Positions 8,188 to 17,768 of a DNA stretch of 36,388 nt are shown here, piece after piece. The notes beneath the pieces were generated by a model that saw only the letters and a program-made list of their open reading frames with translations, ran no database searches and was not told where the DNA came from. Location of the stretch: NCBI GenBank assembly GCA_005881495.1, contig VBHI01000060.1, forward strand, positions 1-36,388, read 5' to 3'. The number at the start of each line of letters is the position of its first letter. The stretch's first letter is position 1. The stretch comes from Chloroflexota bacterium. GTDB lineage: Bacteria; Chloroflexota; Ktedonobacteria; Ktedonobacterales; Ktedonobacteraceae. A program made the translations under genes and the position numbers.

Positions 8188-10226
8188 TAGGCGTTCGCAC
8201 TGGGCATTACCGAGCAGGGGTAGATATAGGCGGTACTTTCACCGATCTCATTGTCTTCAACGACGCCACCGGCAGTTTCACGGTCGGCAAAACGCTCACC
8301 ACGCCCCATGACCCATCACAAGCTATCGAAACAGTCCTGGTCGAAGCGCTTGAGCGAGATAAAGTCGCAGCAGGCGCTGTGCTGCAACTCATCCATGGCA
8401 CAACCCTGGACTCTATAGAGATTAGACGGGAAAACCGCTATGAACTCTACGATCTTATGCTTGAGATGCCGGAATCACTGGTACCGCGTTACCTACGCTT
8501 TAACGTACCACAGCGCATGTTGACAGATGGTACGATTCTTCAGGAACTCGATGTCGCTTTTGTCGGGCGACTGACACGCGAACTGGTCGCTAACGGGATT
8601 GAGGCCATTGCGATTGCTTTTTTGAATAGTTTCGCCAACCCCACTGCCGAACGAGAGGCCCGCGCCATCGTCCAGCGCATCGCACCAGCCATGCGAGTTT
8701 CAATATCATCGGAGGTCGTACCTGAAATACGGGAGTTCGAGCGCACCTCGACGACGATAGCAAACGTGTATGTCCAGAGCAGGGTTGAAAGTTATCTCAT
8801 TGAATTGCAAACACGCCTGGCTCGCATCGGTATCAAGGGTAATCTCCTCATGATGCTTTCCAGTGGCGGCATTGTCACATTAGATACTGCCATTCGCTTC
8901 CCTATTCGCTTACTTGAGTCGGGCCCGGCAGCAGGAGCATTGGCAGCGGCTAGCTTTGGCGCAGTATGTGGGTATTCCGATCTGCTCTCATTCGATATGG
9001 GAGGGACGACAGCCAAGTTCTGTGTTATTGATAGGGGGCAACCACTGATTGCCCACGAATATGAAGTTGATCGAAGGTATCGCTTCAAAAAGGGGTCAGG
9101 GCTACCAATAAAAGTGCCGGTGATCGAAATGATCGAGATAGGTGCCGGGGGTGGCTCGATTGCGCGGATAGATCCACTGGGGTTGTTGAAAGTCGGGCCG
9201 GAATCGGCAGGAGCTGAACCGGGCCCGGCCTGTTATGGATTGGGTGGCACTGAACCGACTGTCACGGATGCCGACCTGGTTCTTGGCTATCTTGACCCAG
9301 ACTACTTTCTTGGAGGTCGAATCAAGTTAGACCTTGCTGCCGCGCGCCTGGCTATCAAGGTGCGGGTCGCTGACCGATTGGGTATCCCGGTTGAAGCAGC
9401 CGCCTGGGGCATTCATCAAATCGTGAATGAAAGCATGGCGAATGCTGCCCGCATCCACACCCTGGAGCGAGGCAAAGACCCACATCGTTTCCCCTTATTT
9501 GCCTTCGGCGGAGCCGGGCCTGTTCATGGTTATCGGATTGCCAAAGCCCTGGGATCGCCAGTCGTAATTGTACCATTTGGAGCAGGAGTAATAAGTGCGG
9601 TTGGTTTTCTCACCGCTCCGCTCGCCTTCGATTTCGTGCGTTCCTGGCCTGGCCGGATTGATAGCCTGGACTGGCAGAAGGCCAATATGTTGCTTGCCGA
9701 AATGGAAGCGGAAGGTCAGGCACTGCTTGAGGCATCTGATGTTCTGACCGGGCAAATTAGCCACCGGCGCGAGGCCGATATACGCTATGTCGGTCAAGGC
9801 CACGAGGTAAGAGTCCCTCTCCCGGATGGCCAGCTTGATAGTAGCTCTATCTCCACTATCACTACCTCTTTTGAAGAAGTCTACCGTCGTCTCTACGAAC
9901 GGCTTAGCCCGTCCGTGCCGATTGAAATTATCTCCTGGCGGATTATTTCATCCGGTCCTAAACCCGAAGTACGCTTGCAGGTACCCCATACTGAGAGTAA
10001 AACTGCTCAAGCGGCTCTGAAAGGGAGGAGGGAAGCGTATTTCCCAGAATTGGGAGGCTATTCCACTATACCAGTCTATGACCGCTACCGTCTCTTCCCG
10101 GGTGAGAACTTCAGCGGGCCGGCTATCGTTGAAGAGCGAGAATCGACTATCATCGTGGGGCCAGACCGCCATTTCCGTATTGACGAGCAGTGGAACCTTA
10201 TTATTGAGCCACTATTTACCTTGTAA
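8184..10226 (+). CDS. hyuA: hydantoinase/oxoprolinase family protein, subunit A (HyuA-like)
   Basis: This is a 680-residue actin-fold ATPase subunit. The first phosphate motif is VDIGGTFTD at residues 13-21 and the second [11 protein letters not shown] in the middle. A GAGGGSIA loop and the family block [14 protein letters not shown] also match. HyuA works with HyuB in ATP-dependent opening of N-methylhydantoin or 5-oxoproline rings, and related proteins belong to acetone/acetophenone carboxylases. Without an adjacent gamma subunit, hydantoinase or oxoprolinase activity is likelier. Translation probably starts at TTG 8184, which overlaps the ftsH TGA (sequence TTGA), implying coupling. No clear ribosome-binding site is seen. 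hyuB follows after 11 bases. Confidence 0.9.
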   Translation: MIGVRTGHYRAGVDIGGTFTDLIVFNDATGSFTVGKTLTTPHDPSQAIETVLVEALERDKVAAGAVLQLIHGTTLDSIEIRRENRYELYDLMLEMPESLVPRYLRFNVPQRMLTDGTILQELDVAFVGRLTRELVANGIEAIAIAFLNSFANPTAEREARAIVQRIAPAMRVSISSEVVPEIREFERTSTTIANVYVQSRVESYLIELQTRLARIGIKGNLLMMLSSGGIVTLDTAIRFPIRLLESGPAAGALAAASFGAVCGYSDLLSFDMGGTTAKFCVIDRGQPLIAHEYEVDRRYRFKKGSGLPIKVPVIEMIEIGAGGGSIARIDPLGLLKVGPESAGAEPGPACYGLGGTEPTVTDADLVLGYLDPDYFLGGRIKLDLAAARLAIKVRVADRLGIPVEAAAWGIHQIVNESMANAARIHTLERGKDPHRFPLFAFGGAGPVHGYRIAKALGSPVVIVPFGAGVISAVGFLTAPLAFDFVRSWPGRIDSLDWQKANMLLAEMEAEGQALLEASDVLTGQISHRREADIRYVGQGHEVRVPLPDGQLDSSSISTITTSFEEVYRRLYERLSPSVPIEIISWRIISSGPKPEVRLQVPHTESKTAQAALKGRREAYFPELGGYSTIPVYDRYRLFPGENFSGPAIVEERESTIIVGPDRHFRIDEQWNLIIEPLFTL

Positions 10227-10237
10227 GGACCCCGGCC

Positions 10238-11965
10238 ATGACGAATCGTTACGACCCGATAACGTTAGAAGTTCTCTGGAATCGTCTCCTTTCAGTAGTG
10301 AATGAGCAGCAGGTAACATTGATGCGTACCGCCTTTAGCACCGTAGTACGCGAGTCGCAGGACCTGGCCTGCGGTGTCTTTGATACTCGTGGCTATATGG
10401 TTGCCCAATCACTCACTGGCACACCCGGTCACATCAACGCAATGGCAACTGGAGTACGCCATTTCTTGAAAGCGTATCCGGCGGAAACGCTCAAGCCGGG
10501 TGATGTGCTGATTACCAATGATCCCTGGCAAACTGCCGGTCAGATCAATGATATGACGGTACTTACCCCGGTCTTTAAGGAAGACCGTGTGATTGGCTAC
10601 TTTGCCAGCACCTGTCATACCCCCGATATTGGAGGGCGGATTTTTTCAGCAGAGGCGCGGGAGGTTTACGAGGAAGGTGTACGCATTCCAATTACCAAAC
10701 TTTTTATCAGTGACGAACCCAACCACGAGCTTTTTAAGCTTATTCGTGCGAATGTACGCACCCCTGACGAAACCATCGGTGATCTTTACGCTCAAAGGTC
10801 GTCAAACGCGGTGGGCGCGCGCGAACTGCTCCACTTCATGGACGAGTATGAGTTGGACGCCATCGACCCTCTTGCCGATGAAATCATTACTCGTTCGGAA
10901 CGCGCGCTGCGAGAGGCCATTCGCAAACTTCCAGATGGATGCTACGAAAACGATGCCTGGAGCGACGGCTTCGACGAGCCAATTTATATCAAAGTAACCC
11001 TCACAATTCAGGGTGAGGATATTCTCATCGACTTCGCCGGCTCGTCACTTCAAAGCCCCTGGGGGATCAACGTGGTGCTTAACTACACTCATGCCTACGC
11101 CTCATTCGCGATAAAGGCGGCAATTAGTCCTGAGATACCACACAATGAAGGGTCGTTTCGCCCAGTGCATGTCACTGCACCACTCGGCTCAATTCTAAAT
11201 TGCGTTGAGCCGGCAGCAGTAGCCTCACGGCATATCATTGGACATTTCCTGCCCGGCGTTATCTTTGGGGCACTGGCCCAGGCGATGCCGGAGCAACTCA
11301 TGGCCGGAGGAGCTGACCCGATCTGGATTGAGGTCTGGCGGGGAAAATGGCCAACATCCGATGAGACTTTTACATTTAGCTTATTCCAATGTGGGGGTAC
11401 CGGGGCACGAGCGACGAAAGACGGTCTGAATACGACAGGCTTCCCAAGCGGAGTTGCCGGGGTACCAGCGGAAGTGATAGAAAGCCTGACTCCCCTCGTT
11501 CAATACCGGCGCGAGTTGCGCACCGACTCAGGCGGGCCTGGATTACATCGAGGAGGGCTAGGGCAATGGACGGAGGTCGGTTATCGGGGCGATGCATCCT
11601 GGGCAGTTTCGGCGATGATTGATCGCACGCGCTTTCCAGCTGCGGGGCTGAAAGACGGTAAACCTGGCGCATTAGGAGAATTTCTCGTGAATGGCGCTTC
11701 CCGCCCACGACCTAAGGCGCTCATTACCCTTGCGCCGGATGCCCGCGTCCAGCTAAACCTGCCGGGCGGTGGTGGCTATGGCAATCCATTCCAACGTCCT
11801 GTAGAACTGGTACTCAACGATGTCGTTAACGGCTACGTGTCGCTGGAAGCGGCGGAACGCGCATACGGAGTGGTCATTCGCTATCTGGGCAGCCAGGATC
11901 AGCTTGTGCGACCCCCTGAACTGTATGAGATCGACGAGGAGGCAACATCTGCCCGGCGTGTATGA
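10238..11965 (+). CDS. hyuB: hydantoinase/oxoprolinase family protein, subunit B (HyuB-like)
   Basis: This 575-residue protein matches HyuB in full length. It opens with the DPITLEVLWNRL motif and then has NDPWQTAGQINDM and the metal/substrate region TCHTPDIGGR. It ends with the glycine-rich LPGGGGYGNP block characteristic of the family. It is the partner of the gene just upstream, together forming an ATP-dependent amidohydrolase on hydantoin-like or 5-oxoproline substrates in the cytosol. ATG 10238 has AAGGA about 8-10 bases upstream. No dedicated terminator is clear; a weak TCGATC/GATCGA hairpin at 12034-12052 followed by CCGCTTTT may serve. Confidence 0.92.
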   Translation: MTNRYDPITLEVLWNRLLSVVNEQQVTLMRTAFSTVVRESQDLACGVFDTRGYMVAQSLTGTPGHINAMATGVRHFLKAYPAETLKPGDVLITNDPWQTAGQINDMTVLTPVFKEDRVIGYFASTCHTPDIGGRIFSAEAREVYEEGVRIPITKLFISDEPNHELFKLIRANVRTPDETIGDLYAQRSSNAVGARELLHFMDEYELDAIDPLADEIITRSERALREAIRKLPDGCYENDAWSDGFDEPIYIKVTLTIQGEDILIDFAGSSLQSPWGINVVLNYTHAYASFAIKAAISPEIPHNEGSFRPVHVTAPLGSILNCVEPAAVASRHIIGHFLPGVIFGALAQAMPEQLMAGGADPIWIEVWRGKWPTSDETFTFSLFQCGGTGARATKDGLNTTGFPSGVAGVPAEVIESLTPLVQYRRELRTDSGGPGLHRGGLGQWTEVGYRGDASWAVSAMIDRTRFPAAGLKDGKPGALGEFLVNGASRPRPKALITLAPDARVQLNLPGGGGYGNPFQRPVELVLNDVVNGYVSLEAAERAYGVVIRYLGSQDQLVRPPELYEIDEEATSARRV

Positions 11966-12115
11966 ATGTGTTGAAACTGTGGGACGGCTGATTGCTGAGG
12001 AGATCGTGTTGGGGAAGGCCCAATCAATAAATATCGATCTTTTACGGATCGACCGCTTTTCAACAAACCGGCTACAGAGAGAACACAACATTGTCCAGGT
12101 TTGATAGCACCGGGG

Positions 12116-12168
12116 TTGTGCTTAGCTTATCGCGCATAGTACAATGAGAGTAAGCGATATAAGCGATA
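12116..12168 (+). promoter_or_regulatory. argJ promoter with tandem 9-bp repeat at the transcription start
   Basis: TTGTGC (12116-12121), an 18-base spacer and TACAAT (12140-12145) form a promoter with a good -10 and weak -35. Just downstream, TAAGCGATA occurs twice in perfect tandem (12151-12159 and 12160-12168), covering the expected transcript start. Related bases in inverse order (CTTATCGC) lie in the spacer. The repeats could bind a regulator. Confidence 0.45.
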
Positions 12169-12174
12169 GTTCCT

Positions 12175-12246
12175 GGTTCCCAGTTTTGAGTTCCCAGTGC
12201 TGGCAACATTTGGCTGGGAGAGAGGCGTGAGAACTGGGAATTTTTT
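12175..12246 (+). promoter_or_regulatory. attenuator-like leader immediately upstream of argJ
   Basis: AGTTCCCAG (12189-12197) can pair with CTGGGAATT (12234-12242), and the stem runs straight into TTTTTT (12241-12246), a good intrinsic terminator. A second TTCCCAG lies at 12177-12183 and a second CTGGGA at 12214-12219, so mutually exclusive pairings exist. The AGGAGG of argJ begins 6 bases after the T-run. The arrangement (promoter, competing helices, terminator, ribosome-binding site) is that of a transcription attenuator, though it could simply end the upstream operon. It matches no riboswitch class I know. Confidence 0.5.
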
Positions 12247-12267
12247 ATGGTAGGAGGTATTTTCACC

Positions 12268-13479
12268 TTGTTTGATATATTTCGAGAGATCGATAACTGT
12301 GTGACTGCCCCTCAAGGTTTTCGCGCAGGTACCACGGCCTGCGGCATTAAGTCTGTTGGCACGATTCCAGACCTGGCTATTCTGGCTTCGGATGTGCCCT
12401 GTGTTGCTTCAGGCACATTTACGACGAGTAGTACACGAGCGGCTCCTGTGCTGGTGTGCCAGGAACGGTTGAACAGTGGCAGGGCGCAAGCAGTGATTGT
12501 CAATAGCGGGAACGCCAACTGTGCTACAGGCGATGTTGGTCTGCTCAATGCCTATCGGATGACAGAACTGGTGGCGAAGAAGTTGCACCTGGAAAACGAG
12601 TTAGTGCTCTGTTCTTCCACAGGGATTATTGGTCGCCAGCTGCCAATGGAGAAGATTGAGGCTGGCGTGGCGGCTATTGAATTGGGTAGGGACAAAGGAA
12701 ATGCCTTCGCTGAAGCGATCATGACAACCGATACTCGTCCAAAGCATATAGCATTGGAGTTTCAGATCGATGGACGCACTGTACGCCTGGGCGGCGTGAC
12801 GAAGGGCGCGGGCATGATCTATCCCAATATGGCGACAATGCTCAGCTATCTGACAACTGACGTAGCGATGGCCTATGACTGGATGAAGGCAGAGGTAAAA
12901 GCTGCTGTCGATGATTCGTTCAACATGATCTCGATGGATGGCGACATGTCCACCAATGATACCTGCATTCTCTTCGCGAATGGACTGGCGGGCAATACGC
13001 CTATCGACGAAAGACATCCTGATGCAGATACGTTCCGCCAGGCGCTCCGGTACGTGACCCAATACCTGGCGCGCGAAATGGCACGCGACGGTGAAGGTGC
13101 GACAAAGCTGATGATCGTCCAGGTGAGCGGAGCGCGCAATAAGGTGGACGCGGTGAAAGCAGCGCGTGCGATAACGCTTTCACCCTTGTGGCAGTGCGCA
13201 TTAGCAGGAGGTGATCCCAACTGGGGACGAATTGCCGCGGCGCTTGGCGCCAGCGGATGCGAGCTTAACCAGTCCACGTATGATATTTTCATCGGTGACG
13301 TGCAGGTGATGAAACAGGGCCTGGCGGCAGAGTATGACCAGGGCGCGGCTCTCCATGCAATGGCAGGCAGTGAAGTAACAGTAGCGATTGACCTGCATTT
13401 AGGGAATGGCAAAGCGACGGCATGGGGGTGTGACCTGACGCATGGTTACATTGACGAGAATACGCTCTATACCCGCTAA
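12268..13479 (+). CDS. argJ: bifunctional glutamate N-acetyltransferase / amino-acid acetyltransferase ArgJ
   Basis: ArgJ transfers the acetyl group from N-acetylornithine to glutamate, and some versions also use acetyl-CoA, in the cyclic arginine pathway. The protein shows the autoproteolysis site [14 protein letters not shown]. The threonine after NMA (residue 190 from the chosen start) becomes the nucleophile of the beta chain. The [11 protein letters not shown] and [14 protein letters not shown] blocks are also diagnostic. I choose TTG 12268 as start because AGGAGG (12252-12257) lies 10 bases upstream, giving 403 residues. An ATG at 12247 is in frame but would put that site inside the gene. 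argD follows after 40 bases. The leader suggests attenuation. Confidence 0.94.
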   Translation: MFDIFREIDNCVTAPQGFRAGTTACGIKSVGTIPDLAILASDVPCVASGTFTTSSTRAAPVLVCQERLNSGRAQAVIVNSGNANCATGDVGLLNAYRMTELVAKKLHLENELVLCSSTGIIGRQLPMEKIEAGVAAIELGRDKGNAFAEAIMTTDTRPKHIALEFQIDGRTVRLGGVTKGAGMIYPNMATMLSYLTTDVAMAYDWMKAEVKAAVDDSFNMISMDGDMSTNDTCILFANGLAGNTPIDERHPDADTFRQALRYVTQYLAREMARDGEGATKLMIVQVSGARNKVDAVKAARAITLSPLWQCALAGGDPNWGRIAAALGASGCELNQSTYDIFIGDVQVMKQGLAAEYDQGAALHAMAGSEVTVAIDLHLGNGKATAWGCDLTHGYIDENTLYTR

Positions 13480-13519
13480 GATGGGATGAATAGTAGACTA
13501 TTATTCAAAGGAGAAAACG

Positions 13520-14746
13520 ATGACGACAACGGAGACTAATAAACGTGACTGGGCAGCGCTTGAGCAGAAGTATTATCAGGGGGCTTTCAAACGCCAACCA
13601 ATAACGCTGGTAAGAGGCGAAGGTGCGCGAGTATGGGATAGCGATGGGAGAGTATTGCTGGATTTTGTAGCGGGTATCGCCGTCAATGTACTGGGCCATT
13701 GCCATCCAGCGATAGTACAGGCGGTACAGCAGCAGGTGACCCAGCTTGTACATGTTTCCAATTTGTATTACAACACGCGCCAGATTGAGCTGGCCGAGTT
13801 GCTTGGCATTCAGAGTAACGGGATGCGTTCTTTCTTCTCCAACAGTGGCGCGGAAGCAAATGAAGGCGCAATAAAACTGGCACGCAAGTTTGGGCGGGTG
13901 CATAAAGATGGCGCCTATGAAATTATCAGTATGGAGAATAGCTTCCATGGGCGCACGCTGGCAACAACGGCGGCTACCGGGCAGGCTTACTACCAGGCAA
14001 CGTGGGTGCCCATTCCTGACGGGTTCAAGCAGGTTCCATTTAACAACCTGGAAGCTTTGAAAGCGGCTACGAGCGAGAAGACGGTAGGGATACTCCTTGA
14101 GGCGGTGCAGGGTGAGGGCGGCATCTGGACAGGAAATAAGGAGTTTATCCAGGGCGTACGTCAGTGGTGCGATGAGCAGAACCTGGTGATGATCTGCGAC
14201 GAGGTGCAGGCAGGCATGGGACGCACAGGGAAGTTCTACAGTTGGGAGCACTTTGACGTGGTTCCTGATATCGTGACGATGGCAAAGGGGCTGGCGGGCG
14301 GCATACCTATAGGTGCTATGCTGACGGGTGAGCGCACTGACCTCTTCACGGCAGGCGATCATGGCACCACTTTTGGAGGCAATCCTATTGCTTGCGCGGC
14401 AGCTATAGCGACGATTAACACTATTCTGGAGGAAAATCTACTGGAGAATGCCGCGAGGATGGGCGAGTACTGGCACACTAAACTCGAGGCATTCTGTAAG
14501 AAGTATCATTTCATTGATAGTCCACGCGGCATTGGTTTGATGCAAGCAGTGCATGTACAGCACGAACTTGCGCCTACGATTGTGCAGCAGGCGCTTGAGC
14601 ATGGCTTGTTGCTCAATAACCTTGGGACGAGTACGCTCCGCATGATCCCACCGCTGGTATTGAAGGCCGAAGATATCGATGAAGCAGCCGAGTTGCTGGA
14701 TCGTGCTCTGACGGATGTGGCGAATATGCCGATTGCTAAGGTGTAA
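13520..14746 (+). CDS. argD: acetylornithine aminotransferase ArgD
   Basis: This is a 408-residue class III PLP aminotransferase that converts N-acetylglutamate semialdehyde to N-acetylornithine, the step before ArgJ. The phosphate-binding motif is NSGAEANEGAIKLAR (108-122). Asp227 in CDEVQ contacts the PLP ring nitrogen, and Lys256 in TMAKGLAGGIPIGA is the Schiff-base lysine. ATG 13520 follows AAAGGAGA closely. Adjacency to argJ supports the arginine assignment over related succinylornithine or ornithine aminotransferases. No argB or argC is visible in the window. Confidence 0.94.
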   Translation: MTTTETNKRDWAALEQKYYQGAFKRQPITLVRGEGARVWDSDGRVLLDFVAGIAVNVLGHCHPAIVQAVQQQVTQLVHVSNLYYNTRQIELAELLGIQSNGMRSFFSNSGAEANEGAIKLARKFGRVHKDGAYEIISMENSFHGRTLATTAATGQAYYQATWVPIPDGFKQVPFNNLEALKAATSEKTVGILLEAVQGEGGIWTGNKEFIQGVRQWCDEQNLVMICDEVQAGMGRTGKFYSWEHFDVVPDIVTMAKGLAGGIPIGAMLTGERTDLFTAGDHGTTFGGNPIACAAAIATINTILEENLLENAARMGEYWHTKLEAFCKKYHFIDSPRGIGLMQAVHVQHELAPTIVQQALEHGLLLNNLGTSTLRMIPPLVLKAEDIDEAAELLDRALTDVANMPIAKV

Positions 14747-14750
14747 AGAG

Positions 14751-14802
14751 TTTTCCCCTAAAGAGAAGAAAGGAGACCGAGTTCCTTCTCTTTAGGGGAA
14801 AA
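14751..14802. repeat. perfect 18-bp inverted repeat between convergent genes
   Basis: TTTTCCCCTAAAGAGAAG (14751-14768) and its exact complement (14785-14802) flank a 16-base loop. It begins 5 bases after the argD stop and lies before the convergent methyltransferase-like gene. It can fold in transcripts from either side. T-runs lie at the 5' base of the stem rather than after it, so it differs from a standard intrinsic terminator. Confidence 0.75.
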
Positions 14803-14867
14803 TTATGCCAATTTACTGGTTAGCAAAGTTAAATTGTTACTGTGCGACTGGAAGGAAGAGAGAAATC

Positions 14868-15794
14868 TTATAAAGCGCGCAACATGTAGCCGACAACATT
14901 ATATCCTCTACCTAATTTTCCATTAGCTGGCAGGTCTGTGAGCCACTCCCATTGATTCTCCTCTATTACAGAAAAGCGCTCGCGTACGAGGTCTGGCAGT
15001 GCGCGGGGGACAAGCGGCATAGTATGGCGGTGTTCTGCATCGTGATCGGTACCATAGACGTTAAAGATAAAGCCACGGATGTCACTAATGAGGACGATGT
15101 TGCCATCTTTCTCTACGAGTTTCTGCAATAGATGGAGATGAGCCTGGATGACGCGTTGACGAAATGCGCCGGCGGCCTGCTGGTAATGTCGATGGCGTTC
15201 TTGCTCTCTCAGGAGTTCTGGAGCAATATTCTGTATGCGGTCGAGTATATCGAGCAGTGGATAGCTAAAAAGCTGGGAAAGGACGAGGGAACTGACGACC
15301 AGGCCAGATTCACCGTCCCCAAGGCCCTCTAGCTCAGGCGGATCGGGGATCAGACATTGCTCCAAACACTCAGCAGCGGCGTCAAAGACTGCCTGTGCAC
15401 CGCGTGAAACGAGCAGGTTCCAGGATTGTTTCTCTAGCAAGCGGTGCAAATTTGCGCTGACGCCACCAGTGATGTCGCACTGAACCAGGCGCAGGCGCTT
15501 GCGAAGCGCAGGCGTTGGTAGTTCCCTGGCGGCCTGCTGCATGGAGGCAAGATCCAGGTCGGCAAGAACAACCTCATCGGAGCCACGAGTTAGCTCAAGT
15601 AGGGGAATCTCAGTGCAAGCGCCCGCGCCCAGGACAATTACATTGGGTGAGACGCTCAATTTGCGCTCGCGCAGACCTTGGAGCATAAGAGAGGAACAGT
15701 GTTCCAGGTGTTGGGGGCTTAGAACGCGCAGGGCCTCTCGTCGCTGCGCACCCTGAGTCAGTATGTTACTATATGAAAGGGCATCAATACGCAC
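14868..15794 (-). CDS. SAM-dependent methyltransferase-like protein (308 aa)
   Basis: The protein has a class I methyltransferase-like Rossmann core. The glycine-rich motif I is VIVLGAGACTEIPL (about residues 52-65), an acidic strand end VVLADLD follows, and a later LVQCDITGG fits the adenine-binding strand. The C-terminal half (VLISDIRGFIFN... and a GYNVVGYML end) is not diagnostic. I cannot name a substrate, and loss of activity is possible. Start is GTG 15794 with GGGGTAGG about 9 bases upstream. It is the last gene of a minus-strand run from holB through the crotonase, with a 15-base gap from the crotonase stop. Confidence 0.65.
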   Translation of the reverse strand: MRIDALSYSNILTQGAQRREALRVLSPQHLEHCSSLMLQGLRERKLSVSPNVIVLGAGACTEIPLLELTRGSDEVVLADLDLASMQQAARELPTPALRKRLRLVQCDITGGVSANLHRLLEKQSWNLLVSRGAQAVFDAAAECLEQCLIPDPPELEGLGDGESGLVVSSLVLSQLFSYPLLDILDRIQNIAPELLREQERHRHYQQAAGAFRQRVIQAHLHLLQKLVEKDGNIVLISDIRGFIFNVYGTDHDAEHRHTMPLVPRALPDLVRERFSVIEENQWEWLTDLPANGKLGRGYNVVGYMLRAL

Positions 15795-15809
15795 CGTGGG
15801 TACCTACCC

Positions 15810-16613
15810 CTATCTACCGTGATAGTGAGGGGAACGTTTTTCCAGGAAGGCCTTAACCCCTTCGCGATAATCCGCGGTGTTGACAGCGATATCTTGTAAC
15901 TCACCCTCTAATTTGAGAGATGTTTCCAGGTCGCTTTCAAGCGATTTATACATGAGTTCTTTGATAAGCGCATAAGCTTGCGTTGGCCCATTGGCTAAGC
16001 GCTGAGCGAAGGCGGCGGTCGCTTCTTCAAATTCATCAATGGGGACGCAGCGATTGACGAGGCCGAGACGCTCCGCTTCCTGGCCGCTTATCTCGTCGGC
16101 CAGCATAGCCAATTCCATCGCTTTTCCTAATCCTACCAGGCGTGGTAAGAAAAAGCCGCCACCTGCATCTGGGACAAGGCCAATTCTGGCAAAAGCTTCA
16201 ATAAAACGAGCATTGTCGGCAGCAATACGCATGTCACAGGCAAGCGCTAAATTGCACGATGCACCGGCAGCGACGCCGTGCACAGCCGCGACAACGGGTT
16301 TAGGCATATGGCGAATGTCATAGAGTATTCGATGATATTTTTGCAAGTGATCACTGACTTTGATAGGTGTTTCACCTTTGCTGGCGTGGAGCGCGCCAAA
16401 ATCACGCAGGTCTTGTCCAGAGCCAAAGGCTCGACCTGCTCCAGTGATGACTACGCAACGCACTGCTTTATCCTTTGCGGCTCTCTCCAATACTTCACCC
16501 ATCTCGTCCAACAGAGTATCATTGAAGGCGTTGAATACTTCTGGGCGATTCATGGTGATCTTGAGAACATGATTATCTTCTTGAATGAGCAAGTGTTGGA
16601 AATCGGTGCGCAT
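15810..16613 (-). CDS. enoyl-CoA hydratase/isomerase family protein, PaaG-like
   Basis: This 267-residue crotonase-fold protein has the oxyanion-hole segments AFGSGQDLRDF and HGVAAGASCNLALACD. In classical hydratases two glutamates catalyse water addition. Here the first position is Asn121 (GASCNLAL) and the second Asp149 (GLVPDAGG), the pattern of PaaG-type isomerases. So isomerisation, as in phenylacetyl-CoA degradation, is likelier than hydration, but no other paa gene is nearby. The start is ATG 16613 with AGGAGG 7 bases upstream; an upstream in-frame ATG at 16637 lacks a site. It lies between holB and the methyltransferase-like gene. Confidence 0.88.
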   Translation of the reverse strand: MRTDFQHLLIQEDNHVLKITMNRPEVFNAFNDTLLDEMGEVLERAAKDKAVRCVVITGAGRAFGSGQDLRDFGALHASKGETPIKVSDHLQKYHRILYDIRHMPKPVVAAVHGVAAGASCNLALACDMRIAADNARFIEAFARIGLVPDAGGGFFLPRLVGLGKAMELAMLADEISGQEAERLGLVNRCVPIDEFEEATAAFAQRLANGPTQAYALIKELMYKSLESDLETSLKLEGELQDIAVNTADYREGVKAFLEKRSPHYHGR

Positions 16614-16677
16614 TGTGTATCCCTCCTGTGATTTCATCGTTGGTACGTCAAAGCCAGCGCAACCGCAGTGGTTGCCC

Positions 16678-17709
16678 CTACGTATTGATTGTTGGTACGT
16701 CCAGCATTAAGACTTCGAGCGCGGCGCGGGTGTTTACATTTTGATCCAGGGCTTCCATTGTGCCCAGGATAGCATGGACCATGCGCTCTGCCTCGCTCAT
16801 ACCGACTTTCATTGCTTGCCGTGTTAAGATATCACGCATGTCTACATTGACGGTTAAGTCAATGCAATTATGCGCCGCTAATACCATATCACGCCACCAG
16901 AGTAACCACAACTCTAGAACTGTGCGAGTTTTTTCGGGGTCAAGGCTGAGTCGGCGGGCTATTTCAAAGCGTTGTACTTTGCCGACAGTAGGCAATGTAG
17001 CGAGTGTTTCAAGCTGAGCCTTGCGTTCTATGAGCAGATCTTCGTCTTCGACAGCTTGCACGGCCCAGCCCATGCGCCCGGCCGCCAGCGTAGCAATTAA
17101 GGTGGCTTCATCTTGATCAACGCCCCATTGTCTTTCCAGGGCAGATTTGATTTGCGTGGCAGTGAGCAAGTGTAAGGTGATTTGCTGAACGCGTGAGAGG
17201 ATGGTTGGCAGAAGAAAACCGGGATCAGGTGCGGTGAGGAGGAGAATAACGTCAGGCTCCGGCTCCTCGAGTGTTTTCAAGAGGCAGTTTGCAGCCTCCA
17301 GGTTCATCTCGTGTGCATCTTCGATGATAAAGACGTTGCGCCGTCCCTCCAGAGTTTTACGCGCGGAGTCGCTCTGTAGGGCGCGGATTTGCTCAATGAG
17401 TATGAACTGCCTCTCGGGAGACCGTGTAATAATGTGCAGGTCAGGGTGGTTGCCGTGCATGACTTTTCGACAGGAGAGACACTTGTTGCAAGGTACCAGT
17501 GGAGCTACCGCGGGATCTGGGCCACCTGTGCAAAGAAGGGTCTGGGCAAAACGGAGGGCAAGAAGCGTCTTGCCAATATGTTCCGGACCAGTGAATAGGT
17601 AGGCATGGCGCACTTGCTGCGCAGCCAGTGTGCGACGTAGCAGGTCGAGGGCGTGTTCGTGACCGACGAAATTCCAGCCCGGTTGTGCTGTTTGTTGGCG
17701 CGTTGTCAT
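16678..17709 (-). CDS. holB: DNA polymerase III clamp-loader subunit delta' (HolB)
   Basis: This is a 343-residue AAA+ clamp-loader subunit that helps load the sliding clamp on DNA. The N-terminal WNFVGHEHAL, the Walker A-like GPEHIGKT (41-48) and the zinc cysteines (Cys60, Cys74, Cys77, Cys80) are visible. The HPDLHII and IEQIRALQ motifs, the 'ANCLLKTLEEP' segment and the C-terminal collar region also fit. The Walker A lysine and threonine are retained, as in DnaX-related and many non-proteobacterial delta' proteins. No ribosome-binding site precedes ATG 17709; instead a promoter lies so close that the mRNA is probably leaderless. Confidence 0.92.
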   Translation of the reverse strand: MTTRQQTAQPGWNFVGHEHALDLLRRTLAAQQVRHAYLFTGPEHIGKTLLALRFAQTLLCTGGPDPAVAPLVPCNKCLSCRKVMHGNHPDLHIITRSPERQFILIEQIRALQSDSARKTLEGRRNVFIIEDAHEMNLEAANCLLKTLEEPEPDVILLLTAPDPGFLLPTILSRVQQITLHLLTATQIKSALERQWGVDQDEATLIATLAAGRMGWAVQAVEDEDLLIERKAQLETLATLPTVGKVQRFEIARRLSLDPEKTRTVLELWLLWWRDMVLAAHNCIDLTVNVDMRDILTRQAMKVGMSEAERMVHAILGTMEALDQNVNTRAALEVLMLDVPTINT

Positions 17710-17715
17710 GGGGTT

Positions 17716-17744
17716 ATGGTAGCAGAAATGGAGAGAATTGGCAA
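17716..17744 (-). promoter_or_regulatory. holB promoter placing the transcript start at the ATG
   Basis: On the minus strand TTGCCA (17744-17739), a 17-base spacer and TACCAT (17721-17716) are followed by only 6 bases before the holB ATG at 17709. Transcription starting at the usual distance would begin on or next to the start codon, matching the absence of a ribosome-binding site. Confidence 0.5.
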
Positions 17745-17768
17745 TGTTGTGATATAGTATTGAGTATA

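Noticed and set aside
14751..14802. The 18-bp hairpin as an intrinsic terminator
   Set aside because: The T-run is on the wrong side of the stem in both directions, so it is listed as a repeat.
17628..17768. Upstream extension of the threonine-synthase fragment
   Set aside because: It overlaps the holB coding region in antisense and shows no similarity to the family before 17769.
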